DNA of 62,775 nucleotides from Cryobacterium cryoconiti (GTDB lineage Bacteria > Actinomycetota > Actinomycetes > Actinomycetales > Microbacteriaceae), in NCBI RefSeq assembly GCF_004403065.1, contig NZ_SOHA01000017.1, positions 1 to 62,775 on the forward strand, given 5' to 3'. Positions 52,025 through 60,264 of the stretch are shown here, one piece after another. The notes under the pieces were generated by a model that saw only the letters and a list, made by a program, of their open reading frames with translations, was not told where the DNA came from and ran no database searches. Within the stretch, counting starts at the first letter, position 1. Each line of letters begins with the position of its first letter. Made by a program: the position numbers and the translations under genes.

Positions 52025-52055
52025 GGGGTGTGCGGGCATCCGCACCCCCCTTTTT
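52025..52055 (+). terminator. Intrinsic terminator after the GNAT gene
   Basis: A GC-rich hairpin (TGCGG / CCGCA inner stem with GGGG/CCCC outer arms, one mismatch) followed by TTTTT. It lies 30 bp after the GNAT stop. Confidence 0.8.
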
Positions 52056-52091
52056 CGTCGGTTCGACGCGCGCTTGGGAGGCGCGCGCAGG

Positions 52092-52910
52092 TCAGCCGGC
52101 CGGGCGGTTCAGGCGACCGGTGGCCGTGATGACCAGCCGGTGGGGGAGCCGGGCGCAGAGTCCGGCGAGCAGGGCGTTGCGCCGGCCGCTGACCGCGTGC
52201 GGCGGGGTGGACGCCCGGTCGAGTGCGGCGAAGCTGGTGCGCATCACGTCGTCGACCGTGAGCATGCCGCGAAACGAGGAGGTGGTGCGCCCGGCGACGG
52301 CGAAGAACTCCGTGCTCACCGGTCCCGGGCAGATGGCGGTCACTTTGAGCCCCGTGGCCCGGGTCTCGTACCAGAGTGCCTCGGTGTAGCTGCGCACGTA
52401 GGCCTTCGTGGCCGCGTAGACGGCCATCTGCGGCACCGGCTGGAACGAGGCCGTGCTGGCGAGGTTGACCAGGGCCGCGCTGCCCGGGGTCGTCTGGGCG
52501 GTGTGGATGAGTCCGGGCAGCAGCGCGTGCGTGAGCGCGGTCAGCGCCTGCACATTCAGCGCCACCTGCTCTGCTTCGCGTTCCGGGTCGGAATCCAGCA
52601 CGGTGCCGTAGGTGCCGAAACCGGCGTTGTTGACGAGGGTGCCGACGGTGATCCGGCGTGTGCCCAGGTCGGAGACCAGCTCGCCGACGGCGCCGGGGCA
52701 GGCCAGATCGAGCGGGATGACCGTGCACACGGTGCCGTACGTGGCGGCCAGGTCCGCGGCGAGGTCCGCCAGACGTTCCCCGCGGCGAGCGGTGAGCACG
52801 AGGTCGGCCCCACGCCGGGCCAGTTCGTGCGCGTAGCCGGCTCCCAGGCCGCTCGAGGCTCCCGTGACGAGGGCCGTGGTTCCGATCGGAGTGAAGACGG
52901 CGTGGGGCAT
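52092..52910 (-). CDS. Short-chain dehydrogenase (SDR)
   Basis: A 272-residue classical SDR. Gly-Ala-Ser-Ser-Gly-Leu-Gly is at about 17-23, Asn-Asn-Ala-Gly-Phe-Gly at about 90, and Tyr-Ala-Ala-Thr-Lys is the catalytic pair. The basic C-terminus and extended helix fit the YqjQ/DltE-like branch. It may reduce a ketone or aldehyde of lipid origin; not certain. TAGCCT lies 6 nt before ATG 52910, so its mRNA is probably leaderless. Confidence 0.88.
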   Translation of the reverse strand: MPHAVFTPIGTTALVTGASSGLGAGYAHELARRGADLVLTARRGERLADLAADLAATYGTVCTVIPLDLACPGAVGELVSDLGTRRITVGTLVNNAGFGTYGTVLDSDPEREAEQVALNVQALTALTHALLPGLIHTAQTTPGSAALVNLASTASFQPVPQMAVYAATKAYVRSYTEALWYETRATGLKVTAICPGPVSTEFFAVAGRTTSSFRGMLTVDDVMRTSFAALDRASTPPHAVSGRRNALLAGLCARLPHRLVITATGRLNRPAG

Positions 52911-52916
52911 GGATTC

Positions 52917-52922
52917 AGGCTA
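52917..52922 (-). promoter_or_regulatory. -10 element TAGCCT, leaderless SDR gene
   Basis: On the minus strand TAGCCT ends 6 nt before the ATG at 52910. A divergent -10 lies only 16 bp away. Confidence 0.5.
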
Positions 52923-52938
52923 CTGGGCGTCTGGCGCG

Positions 52939-52944
52939 TAAAAT
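52939..52944 (+). promoter_or_regulatory. -10 element TAAAAT, leaderless gene at 52951
   Basis: TAAAAT ends 6 nt before the ATG at 52951. Confidence 0.6.
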
Positions 52945-52950
52945 CAAGGG

Positions 52951-53313
52951 ATGACGGATGTTCTTCCCACCCTGCCCGAGCGCCACACCGTGCTGCGCTC
53001 CTTCGCGGGCCACCTCGAGGCCGGCCCCGATGCGGTGTTCAACCGGCTCGTGGCCGCCATGGCCGCCGGAGCATCCGGGGGCGGCAGCGTGCACACCGAC
53101 CGCGGCCGACGGATACTCGTGCTCCGGCGCGGCTGGTGGTACCGCGGCGAGTACCAGGTGCTGCCCGAGGACGAGACGGGGTCGCTTGTTCAGTACGAGA
53201 TCGTCAACGTCGCCCAGGTGCTGCCGTGGGCCGGCGCGTGGGCGGCGGCATCCGTTCTCCGTGCGTCGCCACGGTCGTTCCAGGCGTTGTTGACCGGGCT
53301 GTCGCACCCCTGA
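52951..53313 (+). CDS. Small unknown protein (120 aa)
   Basis: A 120-residue protein with no family I recognise. The pattern is an N-terminal helix (Arg-His-Thr-Val-Leu-Arg-Ser-Phe), a compact beta-rich centre with Arg-Arg-Gly-Trp-Trp-Tyr-Arg-Gly-Glu-Tyr, and an Ala/Ser helix. The Trp-rich strands resemble START-like proteins, but that is only by appearance. The start ATG is set by a TAAAAT -10 element 6 nt upstream. It shares a 40-bp divergent gap with the SDR gene. Confidence 0.65.
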   Translation: MTDVLPTLPERHTVLRSFAGHLEAGPDAVFNRLVAAMAAGASGGGSVHTDRGRRILVLRRGWWYRGEYQVLPEDETGSLVQYEIVNVAQVLPWAGAWAAASVLRASPRSFQALLTGLSHP

Positions 53314-53342
53314 CCGTCTCCTCGCCGCCCCGCCTGGCTGAC

Positions 53343-53348
53343 TAGGCT
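53343..53348 (+). promoter_or_regulatory. -10 element TAGGCT, leaderless amidase gene
   Basis: TAGGCT ends 6 nt before the ATG at 53355. Confidence 0.6.
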
Positions 53349-53354
53349 CGGGGG

Positions 53355-54842
53355 ATGGCCGCCCCACACGAACTGACCGCACTCGAACAATGGCAGGCGT
53401 TGCAGCGCGGCGAGCTCAGCCCGACCGAGCTGACCGACCACTACCTCGACCGGATCGAGGCGCTCGATCCGGGTTTGGGTGCCTTCGTGACAGTGACCCC
53501 GGAGGCCGCCAGGGAGCGTGCCCGCTTCGTCGAGGAGCACGTGCCGCGCACCAGACCGCTGTGGGGGCTTCCCTTTGCCGACAAGGACCTGCAGCGCCGG
53601 GCCGGCGTACCGGCCCGCTTCGGGTCGCGGCTCATGCGGGGTTTCGTCCCGGCCGAGTCCGACGACCTCGTGCGTGCGCTCGACGACGCCGGCGGCGTGA
53701 GCCTGGGCAAGACCAGCACTCCCGAGTTCGGGTTGCCGTCGTACACCGAGACCCTGGCCGGGCCGCCGGCCCGCAACCCGTGGGACCGTTCCCGGGGTGC
53801 CGGAGGATCGAGCGGTGGGGCCGCCGTCGCTGTCGCGGCCCGGCTGCTTCCGTTCGCGCCGGGATCCGACGGCGGCGGCTCGGTACGGATCCCGGCGGCG
53901 GCCTGCGGCCTCGTCGGAGTGAAGCCGTCCCGTGGCCGGGTGCCTTCCGCGTCGGGGATCGACGCGCTCGGTGGTCTCAGTGTGGCCGGTCCGCTGGCGC
54001 GGACGGTGACGGATGCCGCCCTGCTGCTGGACGCGATGATCGCGCCCCGGGGCGGGCATCCGCAACACCTGTTCACCCTGCGCGCCCCCGGCGACGACGC
54101 GCCCCTGCTGGCCGCCGCCGTGCGCGGAGAGGGTCGCTTCCAGCTCGGGGTGATGACCACCTCCGCCTGGGACAGTTCCTACCCGATCGAGATCGCGCCG
54201 GAGGCCCTGGCCGCCCTCGCGGTGGCCGTCGACGGGTTCGCGGCCCTGGGCCATGGCCTGGAGGAGACGGCGCTGGAGCCCGACGACACGTATGCTCCGG
54301 CCTTCCGAACCATCTGGCAGGCCGGCGCGGCGGGGATCCCCGCCGACACCCCGGAGCAGGAGGATCTGCTCGAGCCGCTCACCCGCTGGCTGATGCGCCG
54401 GGGCCGGGAGCTGTCCGCCCGGGACCTTGCCCAAGCGCTCACCGCGCTGTCGGCCTACGAGCGCTCCTTCATCCGGCAGCTGTCCCGCTTCGACGCCGTG
54501 CTCACTCCGGCCCTCGCGCTCACGCCCCGCCCGCTGGGCTGGTACGACGCCGGCGACGGGGAGCGCAACTTCGCCCAGCAGGTGCAGTACACCCCGTTCA
54601 CCTCCATGGTCAACGTGAGCGGGTTGCCCGCCCTCGTGCTGCCCGTGGCCGAAACCGCGGACGGGCTGCCGATGGGCGTGCAGCTGATCGGGCGGCCGGG
54701 CGGCGAGGCCACGCTGCTGGCACTCGGCGCCCAGCTCGAGCGGAGGCTGCGCTGGCAGCACCGCACGCCGCCCGAGCCCGGCCCGCCGAGCCTGGCGTCG
54801 AACCAATTCGACGGAGATTTTCGGTCAAACACCCGTTTCTGA
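53355..54842 (+). CDS. Amidase-signature-family amidase
   Basis: A 495-residue amidase-signature protein, which hydrolyses carboxamides. The Ser-cisSer-Lys triad is Lys77, Ser152 (Gly-Gly-Ser-Ser-Gly-Gly) and Ser176 (Gly-Gly-Gly-Ser-Val-Arg). The substrate cannot be told. The last about 15 residues (Asn-Gln-Phe-Asp-Gly-Asp-Phe-Arg) lie inside a long inverted repeat that begins at 54805, and do not look like a natural amidase end. Probably the repeat was inserted into the 3' end and gave a new C-terminus. Confidence 0.88.
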   Translation: MAAPHELTALEQWQALQRGELSPTELTDHYLDRIEALDPGLGAFVTVTPEAARERARFVEEHVPRTRPLWGLPFADKDLQRRAGVPARFGSRLMRGFVPAESDDLVRALDDAGGVSLGKTSTPEFGLPSYTETLAGPPARNPWDRSRGAGGSSGGAAVAVAARLLPFAPGSDGGGSVRIPAAACGLVGVKPSRGRVPSASGIDALGGLSVAGPLARTVTDAALLLDAMIAPRGGHPQHLFTLRAPGDDAPLLAAAVRGEGRFQLGVMTTSAWDSSYPIEIAPEALAALAVAVDGFAALGHGLEETALEPDDTYAPAFRTIWQAGAAGIPADTPEQEDLLEPLTRWLMRRGRELSARDLAQALTALSAYERSFIRQLSRFDAVLTPALALTPRPLGWYDAGDGERNFAQQVQYTPFTSMVNVSGLPALVLPVAETADGLPMGVQLIGRPGGEATLLALGAQLERRLRWQHRTPPEPGPPSLASNQFDGDFRSNTRF

Positions 54843-54881
54843 GCCCGAACGCCCGGTTCAGAGCAGAATCTCCGTCGAATT
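54805..54881. repeat. 15-bp inverted repeat element overlapping the amidase 3' end
   Basis: AATTCGACGGAGATT at 54805-54819 is repeated inverted as AATCTCCGTCGAATT at 54867-54881, perfect over 15 bp with a 47-nt spacer that has its own smaller inverted repeats. It lies between the convergent amidase and MMPL genes. It may be a small mobile palindromic element, or a long terminator. Confidence 0.6.
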
Positions 54882-54883
54882 CG

Positions 54884-56950
54884 CTATGCCCGCGGGGCCT
54901 TCGCGGCCGGACTTGACGGCCACCAGAACCGGTCTCCGGTGAGGAACACCAGCGCGGGTACCACGAGGGTGCGCACGACCAGCGTGTCGAGCAGAACGCC
55001 GATGCAGACGATGACGCCGATCTGGGTCAGGGCCACGACGGGAAGCACGCCCAGCACGGCGAAGACCGCCGCGATCAGGATGCCGGCGCTCGTGATGACG
55101 GCGCCCGTCGACGACAGGGCGCGCACCATGCCCTCCTTGGTGCCGAACCGGATGCTCTCCTCCCGGGCCCGGGTGGTGAGAAAGATGTTGTAGTCCACAC
55201 CGAGTGCCACGAGGAAGAGGAACGCGAAGAGCACCACGTTGGTGTTGAAGGCGGGGAACCCCATCAGATTCTGGAAGATCCAGTTGGAGGCGCCGAGGCT
55301 GGCGAAGAAGGTCGCCAACACGCTGACGATCAGCAGTACCGGCGCGACCAGGGACCGCAGCAGCAGGGCCAGGATGGCGAAGACGATCGCCAGGATCATG
55401 GGGATGATCAGGGCCTGGTCGGCCTGGGCGCTCGTCTTGTTGTCGAACGCCGTGGCGTCGCTGCCGCCGACCAGCGCCTCGGACACGTCACCCGACGCGT
55501 CGGCGTAGGTGCCGCGCAGGGTGTCGATGACGGCGAAGGTCTCATCACTTCCGGGCTCGCTGGAAAGGGACAGGTTCAGCCGGGTGAGCCCGTTCGCGCT
55601 CTCACCGGGCTGGACGGACTCGATGCCGGGCGTCTCGGTGGCGAGCGTGGTGGCCTCGGCCGCCGCCGCATCCGGAACCAGCACGATGGTCTGGCTGGTG
55701 AGGCCGGCCGAGAAGGACTCCTCCACGATGGCCTGCGCCTGCACCGACTCGGGTTTGCCGAGCAGTTGGTCGGCCTGCGACAGACCCACCGAGGCGCCGA
55801 TCAGGCCCAGGCTGAGGGCGGCGATGCCGGCGACGGATGCCGCGATGACCACGACCGGACGGCGCTGCACTCCGCGGCCGAGACGGGACCAGAAACCGGG
55901 GCGCAGCTCCGCGCCGGCACCGGGCACGAAACGGGGGATGAACGGCCAGAACAGGCCGCGGCCGCAGACCACGAGGGCGGCCGGCAGCACGACCAGAGCG
56001 AAGATGATGGCGATGACCACGCCGATGGCGCAGGCGAAACCGAGCGCGCGGTTGCCCGACAGCTCGGCGAACAGCAGGGTGAGCAGGCTGAGCGCGACCG
56101 TGCCGCCACTGGCGGCGATGGCCGGGCCGGCGCCGCGTACCGCGGCCAGCATGGCGTCGTTGCGGTTCTCGGTGCGGAGCAACTCCTCGCGGTAGCGGGC
56201 CACGAGCAGCAGGGCGTAGTTCGTTCCCGCGCCGAAGACCAGCACCGACTGGATGCCGGCGACGGAGGGGTCGAGGGTGATGCCGAACGGTTCGGCGAGA
56301 GCGCCCACCACGACTGCGGAGAGGCCGTCCGCGATGCCGACGACGACGAGCGGGACGATCCACAGGACGGGGCTGCGGTAGGTGACGATCAGGAGCACGG
56401 CGACGACGATCACGGTGATCAGCAGGAGCCGCACATCGGCGCCGGCGAAGGCGTTCGTGATGTCGGACTGGAAGCCGACGGCGCCGGTGACATAGGCATC
56501 CAGGCCCTTCGGGAGACCGTCGGACGCGGCGGCACGAATGTCGGTGGCCGTCTGTCCGATGTCGGCGTTGGCCTCGTCGGCATCCAGTGGAACGATGCTG
56601 ATGGCGGCCTGGCCGTCGTCACTGAACCGCGGCATGGTGGCCTGCGGTGCGATCGACTGGTCGGCCAGGGCGGCAGCGCTCTGGCCGATGGCGGTCTTGT
56701 CTGCCGGCGTCAGCCCGGTGCCGTCCCGGGTCCAGACCACGATGGCGGACGTCTGCTCGGCGGACGGGAAGTCGGCGAGGAGGGCGTCGACCTGCGCGGC
56801 CTGGCTGGTGGTGGGCAACCCGGAGGTGGGAAACTCCTCGGAATCGTCCGAGGGGAGAAGGGAGAACAGCAGGCCGACGGCGATGATCGTGCCGACCAGA
56901 ACGATCCAGGCCGTTCGACGACCGGTGATGAACCGCTGAATCGCGAGCAC
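54884..56950 (-). CDS. MMPL-family transporter
   Basis: A 688-residue RND-type membrane protein with two repeats of one helix, an extracytoplasmic domain, and five helices (about 12-35, 170-330, 370-395 and 520-670). This layout matches MMPL proteins, which in Actinobacteria move lipids or drugs across the membrane. The GTG at 56950 has GGAGGA 4 nt upstream, better than the TTG at 56962. It is divergent from a MarR regulator and shares an operator-like palindrome with it, so it is likely repressed by that MarR. Confidence 0.88.
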   Translation of the reverse strand: MLAIQRFITGRRTAWIVLVGTIIAVGLLFSLLPSDDSEEFPTSGLPTTSQAAQVDALLADFPSAEQTSAIVVWTRDGTGLTPADKTAIGQSAAALADQSIAPQATMPRFSDDGQAAISIVPLDADEANADIGQTATDIRAAASDGLPKGLDAYVTGAVGFQSDITNAFAGADVRLLLITVIVVAVLLIVTYRSPVLWIVPLVVVGIADGLSAVVVGALAEPFGITLDPSVAGIQSVLVFGAGTNYALLLVARYREELLRTENRNDAMLAAVRGAGPAIAASGGTVALSLLTLLFAELSGNRALGFACAIGVVIAIIFALVVLPAALVVCGRGLFWPFIPRFVPGAGAELRPGFWSRLGRGVQRRPVVVIAASVAGIAALSLGLIGASVGLSQADQLLGKPESVQAQAIVEESFSAGLTSQTIVLVPDAAAAEATTLATETPGIESVQPGESANGLTRLNLSLSSEPGSDETFAVIDTLRGTYADASGDVSEALVGGSDATAFDNKTSAQADQALIIPMILAIVFAILALLLRSLVAPVLLIVSVLATFFASLGASNWIFQNLMGFPAFNTNVVLFAFLFLVALGVDYNIFLTTRAREESIRFGTKEGMVRALSSTGAVITSAGILIAAVFAVLGVLPVVALTQIGVIVCIGVLLDTLVVRTLVVPALVFLTGDRFWWPSSPAAKAPRA

Positions 56951-56973
56951 GTTTTCCTCCAAGAAGCTTAATT

Positions 56974-56988
56974 GCTAGGCGTCCTAGC
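56974..56988. promoter_or_regulatory. MarR operator candidate GCTAGG-CGT-CCTAGC
   Basis: A palindrome with 6-bp arms and a 3-nt centre, lying between the divergent MMPL and MarR genes and just upstream of the MarR -10. Confidence 0.65.
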
Positions 56989-56999
56989 GATATCTGACA

Positions 57000-57005
57000 T
57001 AGTAT
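57000..57005 (+). promoter_or_regulatory. -10 element TAGTAT, leaderless marR-type gene
   Basis: TAGTAT ends 6 nt before the ATG at 57012. The palindrome at 56974-56988 covers the -35 region. Confidence 0.6.
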
Positions 57006-57011
57006 GTCCTT

Positions 57012-57536
57012 ATGGAAGAGCGTCGCAAGTCCGCTCCCGGCTCCGAGACCGGGTCGATCGGCGCGCCGGAGCGCGGTCCGGCACTCGATTCCGACCTGCC
57101 CGAGTCGGCCCGAATCGGCTTCCAGCTCCACGAGATCGTGCATCTCTCCCGGGCCTTCGAGCGTCAGGTCGGCAATGCGCTCGACGTCAACTCCACCGAC
57201 CTGTCCGCCATGGAGCATCTGATCCAGGAGGGTTCGCTGACCCCCGGGGAGCTCGCCCGCCGGCTGGATATCTCCACCGCGGCGACGACGCTGGTGGTGG
57301 ACCGTCTGGTGGCCCTCGGTCACGCGCAGCGCAATCCGCACGTGTCTGACCGGCGCAAAGTCGTCGTCGTCCCTGCTCCGGAATCGATTGCCCGTGCCTT
57401 TCATGAGCTTCATCCGGTGATCGGGGGAGTGGCCGCAGTCACCGACGAACTCAGCGACGACGATCGACTCGTGATCGAGGCGTTCCTGGACCGGGTTGTC
57501 GGCGTCTACCAGTCAGCGTTGGGCCTGCCCGGCTGA
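57012..57536 (+). CDS. MarR-family regulator
   Basis: A 174-residue MarR protein. The first about 30 residues are a low-complexity extension. The winged-helix domain (about 70-130) has Leu-Thr-Pro-Gly-Glu-Leu-Ala-Arg-Arg-Leu-Asp-Ile-Ser-Thr-Ala-Ala-Thr-Thr and the wing Asp-Arg-Arg-Lys-Val. Helices at both ends dimerise. Divergent from the MMPL exporter and with a palindrome between them, it most likely represses that exporter and itself until a ligand binds. Confidence 0.9.
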   Translation: MEERRKSAPGSETGSIGAPERGPALDSDLPESARIGFQLHEIVHLSRAFERQVGNALDVNSTDLSAMEHLIQEGSLTPGELARRLDISTAATTLVVDRLVALGHAQRNPHVSDRRKVVVVPAPESIARAFHELHPVIGGVAAVTDELSDDDRLVIEAFLDRVVGVYQSALGLPG

Positions 57537-57588
57537 TCCACCATCCCGGTCCGCGCGTGTCGTGTTTTGATTGACTCAAGACAACTGT

Positions 57589-57594
57589 TAGCGT
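57589..57594 (+). promoter_or_regulatory. -10 element TAGCGT, leaderless fur-type gene
   Basis: TAGCGT ends 6 nt before the ATG at 57601. A TTGATT lies 16 bp upstream (57567-57572) as a -35, overlapping an inverted TTGA/TCAA repeat that may be the operator. Confidence 0.6.
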
Positions 57595-57600
57595 GGGGGC

Positions 57601-58110
57601 ATGACGAATGCGGAGCGCGTGAAGGTGGCTGAGCCGTCCAGCGCGCTTGCCGACAGCATCCGTGCGTCCGGGCTCAAGGTCACGGCGCCCCGTCTGGCGG
57701 TTCTGCGGGTTCTCGATCAGGCCCCGCACTCGACCGCGGAACGCCTGTTCGTCGCCGTGCGCGCCGAGCTGCCGGGCACCTCGTTGCAGGCCGTCTACGG
57801 TGTGCTCGCGGCTTTCGCCGGCGCGGGGATCGCCCGCAAGATCGAGCCGGCCGGTTCCCCGGCCCTCTTCGAACGCCGGGTCGGCGACAACCACCACCAC
57901 ATCGTCTGCACTCGCTGCAGCGCTGTGCGTGACGTTGACTGCGCTGTGGGCGAGGCACCCTGCCTGACGCCCGCGCACGACTCCGGATTTGCCGTTCACA
58001 CCGCCGAGGTCACCTACTGGGGCCTCTGCCCCGACTGCCAGGCGGCCACGGCCGCCGCACCGTCCACACTCTCCATACCTGCACCGCTGTCGAACAAAGG
58101 AGCACGATGA
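57601..58110 (+). CDS. Fur-family regulator coupled to catalase
   Basis: A 169-residue Fur/PerR-type regulator. The N-terminal winged helix ends with Thr-Ser-Leu-Gln-Ala-Val-Tyr. The regulatory metal site His-His-His is at about 100-102, and the two zinc CxxC motifs are Cys-Thr-Arg-Cys and Cys-Pro-Asp-Cys. Fur proteins next to catalase usually act as FurA/PerR-type peroxide sensors. The stop overlaps the catalase start (ATGA), so translation is coupled, and autoregulation would also control catalase. Confidence 0.9.
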   Translation: MTNAERVKVAEPSSALADSIRASGLKVTAPRLAVLRVLDQAPHSTAERLFVAVRAELPGTSLQAVYGVLAAFAGAGIARKIEPAGSPALFERRVGDNHHHIVCTRCSAVRDVDCAVGEAPCLTPAHDSGFAVHTAEVTYWGLCPDCQAATAAAPSTLSIPAPLSNKGAR

Positions 58111-59603
58111 CTATCAAGCCCACCACCACGCAGACGGGAACGCCCGTCGCCAGCGACGAGCACTCCCTCACCGTCGGCAGCGATGGAGTCGCTGCCCTGC
58201 ACGACCGCTACCTGGTCGAGAAGCTCGCCCAGTTCAACCGTGAGCGCATCCCGGAGCGCATCGTGCACGCCAAGGGTGGCGGAGCGCACGGTGTCTTCCA
58301 GGTGACCGGGGATGTCTCCGCGTACACCCGGGCCGCCGTGTTCCAGCCCGGAACGACCACCGAGACGCTGCAGCGCTTCTCCAGCGTCGCCGGCGAGCAG
58401 GGCAGCCCCGACACCTGGCGCGACGTGCGCGGTTTCTCGGTCAAGTTCTACACGTCCGAGGGCAACTACGACATCGTGGGCAACAACACTCCGGTGTTCT
58501 TCATCCGCGACGGCATCAAGTTCCCCGACTTCATCCACTCGCAGAAGCGCCTGCCGGGCTCCGGCCTGCGGGACGCGACCATGCAGTGGGACTTCTGGAC
58601 CCTCTCCCCGGAGTCCGCGCACCAGGTGACCTACCTGATGGGCGACCGCGGCCTGCCGCGCTCCTGGCGTGAGATGCCCGGCTTCGGTTCGCACACCTAC
58701 CAGTGGATCAACGCCGCCGGCGAGCGCTTCTGGGTCAAGTACCACTTCACCTCCAACCAGGGCAACATCGAGATGGAGGGTTCGGAAGCCGAGCTCATCG
58801 CGGGCGCCGACGCCGACTACTACCGTCGCGACCTGCACGACGCGATCGAGGCCGGCGACTTCCCGTCCTGGGACGTTTCGGTGCAGATCATGCCGTACGA
58901 AGACGCCAAGACCTACCGCTTCAACCCGTTCGACCTCACCAAGGTGTGGCCGCACGCGGACTACCCCCTGGTCAAGGTGGGCACGCACACGCTGAACCGC
59001 AATCCGCAGAACTTCTTCGCGGAGATCGAGCAGGCGGCGTTCTCCCCGGCGAACTTCGTGCCCGGCATCGCCGCCAGCCCCGACAAGATGCTGATGGCGC
59101 GCATCTTCTCCTACCCGGACGCCCAGCGCTACCGTGTCGGCACCAACTTCGCCGAGCTGCCGGTCAACGCTCCGAAGTCGCCGGTCAACAACTACTCGCA
59201 GGACGGCGCGGCGCGTCACCACTACAACCCGCCGACCGCTCCGAACTACGCTCCGAACTCGCTGGGCGGCCCCGTTGCCGACCCGCTGCTCGCTGCCGAA
59301 GGCGGCTGGGAGAACGACGGCGAGCTGCTCCGCGCCGCTGCACGGCTGCGCAGCGAGGACAGCGACTTCGGCCAGGCCGGAACGCTGTACCGCGAGGTCT
59401 ACGACGACGCCGCCAAGGCGCGCTTCCTCGACACCATCACCGGCGCCATCAGCGGGGTGCAGCGCCCCGAGGTGACCGAGCGCGCCATCGCGTACTGGAC
59501 CAGCGTCGACGCCGATCTCGGCCTGAAGCTGCGCGCGAACCTCGCGACCTGGGCCGAGGCCGACATGCTCGCCGAGGCCGCTTCCGGTTACCCGGTCGAG
59601 TAG
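58107..59603 (+). CDS. katA: Heme catalase (clade 3 type)
   Basis: A 498-residue monofunctional catalase that breaks down hydrogen peroxide. Distal His54 is in Arg-Ile-Val-His-Ala-Lys-Gly. Asn126/127 are in Asp-Ile-Val-Gly-Asn-Asn-Thr-Pro-Val. The proximal heme ligand Tyr is in [11 protein letters not shown]. Length and motifs indicate a small-subunit enzyme. It is in one operon with the Fur-type regulator, so peroxide probably relieves repression of both. A strong terminator follows 17 bp after the stop. Confidence 0.95.
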   Translation: MTIKPTTTQTGTPVASDEHSLTVGSDGVAALHDRYLVEKLAQFNRERIPERIVHAKGGGAHGVFQVTGDVSAYTRAAVFQPGTTTETLQRFSSVAGEQGSPDTWRDVRGFSVKFYTSEGNYDIVGNNTPVFFIRDGIKFPDFIHSQKRLPGSGLRDATMQWDFWTLSPESAHQVTYLMGDRGLPRSWREMPGFGSHTYQWINAAGERFWVKYHFTSNQGNIEMEGSEAELIAGADADYYRRDLHDAIEAGDFPSWDVSVQIMPYEDAKTYRFNPFDLTKVWPHADYPLVKVGTHTLNRNPQNFFAEIEQAAFSPANFVPGIAASPDKMLMARIFSYPDAQRYRVGTNFAELPVNAPKSPVNNYSQDGAARHHYNPPTAPNYAPNSLGGPVADPLLAAEGGWENDGELLRAAARLRSEDSDFGQAGTLYREVYDDAAKARFLDTITGAISGVQRPEVTERAIAYWTSVDADLGLKLRANLATWAEADMLAEAASGYPVE

Positions 59604-59620
59604 CAGCATCCGTTTGACCT

Positions 59621-59653
59621 GAAACGCCCGGCCTCCTCGAGGCCGGGCGTTTC
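59621..59653 (+). terminator. Strong hairpin terminator after catalase
   Basis: A perfect 15-bp stem (GAAACGCCCGGCCTC / GAGGCCGGGCGTTTC) with a 3-nt loop. Confidence 0.85.
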
Positions 59654-59717
59654 GTGTCGGTGCTCCCCATCGATGAGCAGGGGCGCGGAACGGGCGTGGG
59701 TCGAATTCGTTCGGGCG

Positions 59718-60137
59718 TTACTGCGCGGCGCCGGCGAGCACGGCGGCGAGGGCCGCGTGCAGCCGGGCATCCGCTTCGATGGCGACCTGCTTGATCTCCG
59801 GCTTGCTACTGAGCTGCGCCATGATGGCCGGATCGAGGGCCTCCACGGTGGTCTCGCCGGACTCGGCGTGGCGCCGCACCACCACGTTGCACGGCAGCAG
59901 GGCGCCGATTCCCGGGTCGGCCATCACGGCCCGCTGGGCCAATGCCGGGTTGCAGGCGCCGAGAATCAGGTAGTCGCCGACCGCGTCCGCGGCCTCCGGG
60001 CCGAGCTTGGCCCCGAAGGTGGACTGCAGGTTGATCTCGGTCAAGACCCCGAAGCCCTGGTCGAGCAGGGCCTCCCGGGTCATTCGCACCGCTTCCTCGA
60101 ACGAGACGTTGACCGTGACGGTGTGTGCGTAACTCAT
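59718..60137 (-). CDS. DUF302 protein
   Basis: A 139-residue DUF302 protein. The pattern (strand Val-Asn-Val-Ser-Phe-Glu-Glu-Ala-Val, then Gly-Phe-Gly-Val-Leu-Thr-Glu-Ile, and Leu-Gly-Ala-Cys-Asn-Pro-Ala-Leu-Ala) matches the family, including the conserved Cys. The function is unknown; members often lie next to heavy-metal or redox genes. GGAGG lies before ATG 60137. Confidence 0.88.
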   Translation of the reverse strand: MSYAHTVTVNVSFEEAVRMTREALLDQGFGVLTEINLQSTFGAKLGPEAADAVGDYLILGACNPALAQRAVMADPGIGALLPCNVVVRRHAESGETTVEALDPAIMAQLSSKPEIKQVAIEADARLHAALAAVLAGAAQ

Positions 60138-60237
60138 GGTGATCCTCCACTCGATGGTTCACTCGGGACGGCGATACGTCCCGTTCCCATCATCCTCGCC
60201 AGTGCGATGCCGGGCGACCGGTTCCCGCTGGATTCGG

Positions 60238-60256
60238 TTAGGTAAGGCCTGCCATA
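60238..60256 (+). promoter_or_regulatory. DtxR/IdeR-like iron box
   Basis: The 19-bp TTAGGTAAGGCCTGCCATA matches 12 of 19 positions of the DtxR consensus. It overlaps the -10 element of the siderophore-interacting protein gene. Confidence 0.5.
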
Positions 60257-60258
60257 CT
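60253..60258 (+). promoter_or_regulatory. -10 element CATACT, leaderless SIP gene
   Basis: CATACT ends 6 nt before the ATG at 60265 and overlaps the iron-box-like site. Confidence 0.45.
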
Positions 60259-60264
60259 TAGGGC

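Noticed and set aside
58014..59609. Minus-strand frame of 531 aa opposite catalase
   Set aside because: Shadow of katA; no start signal, low-complexity composition.
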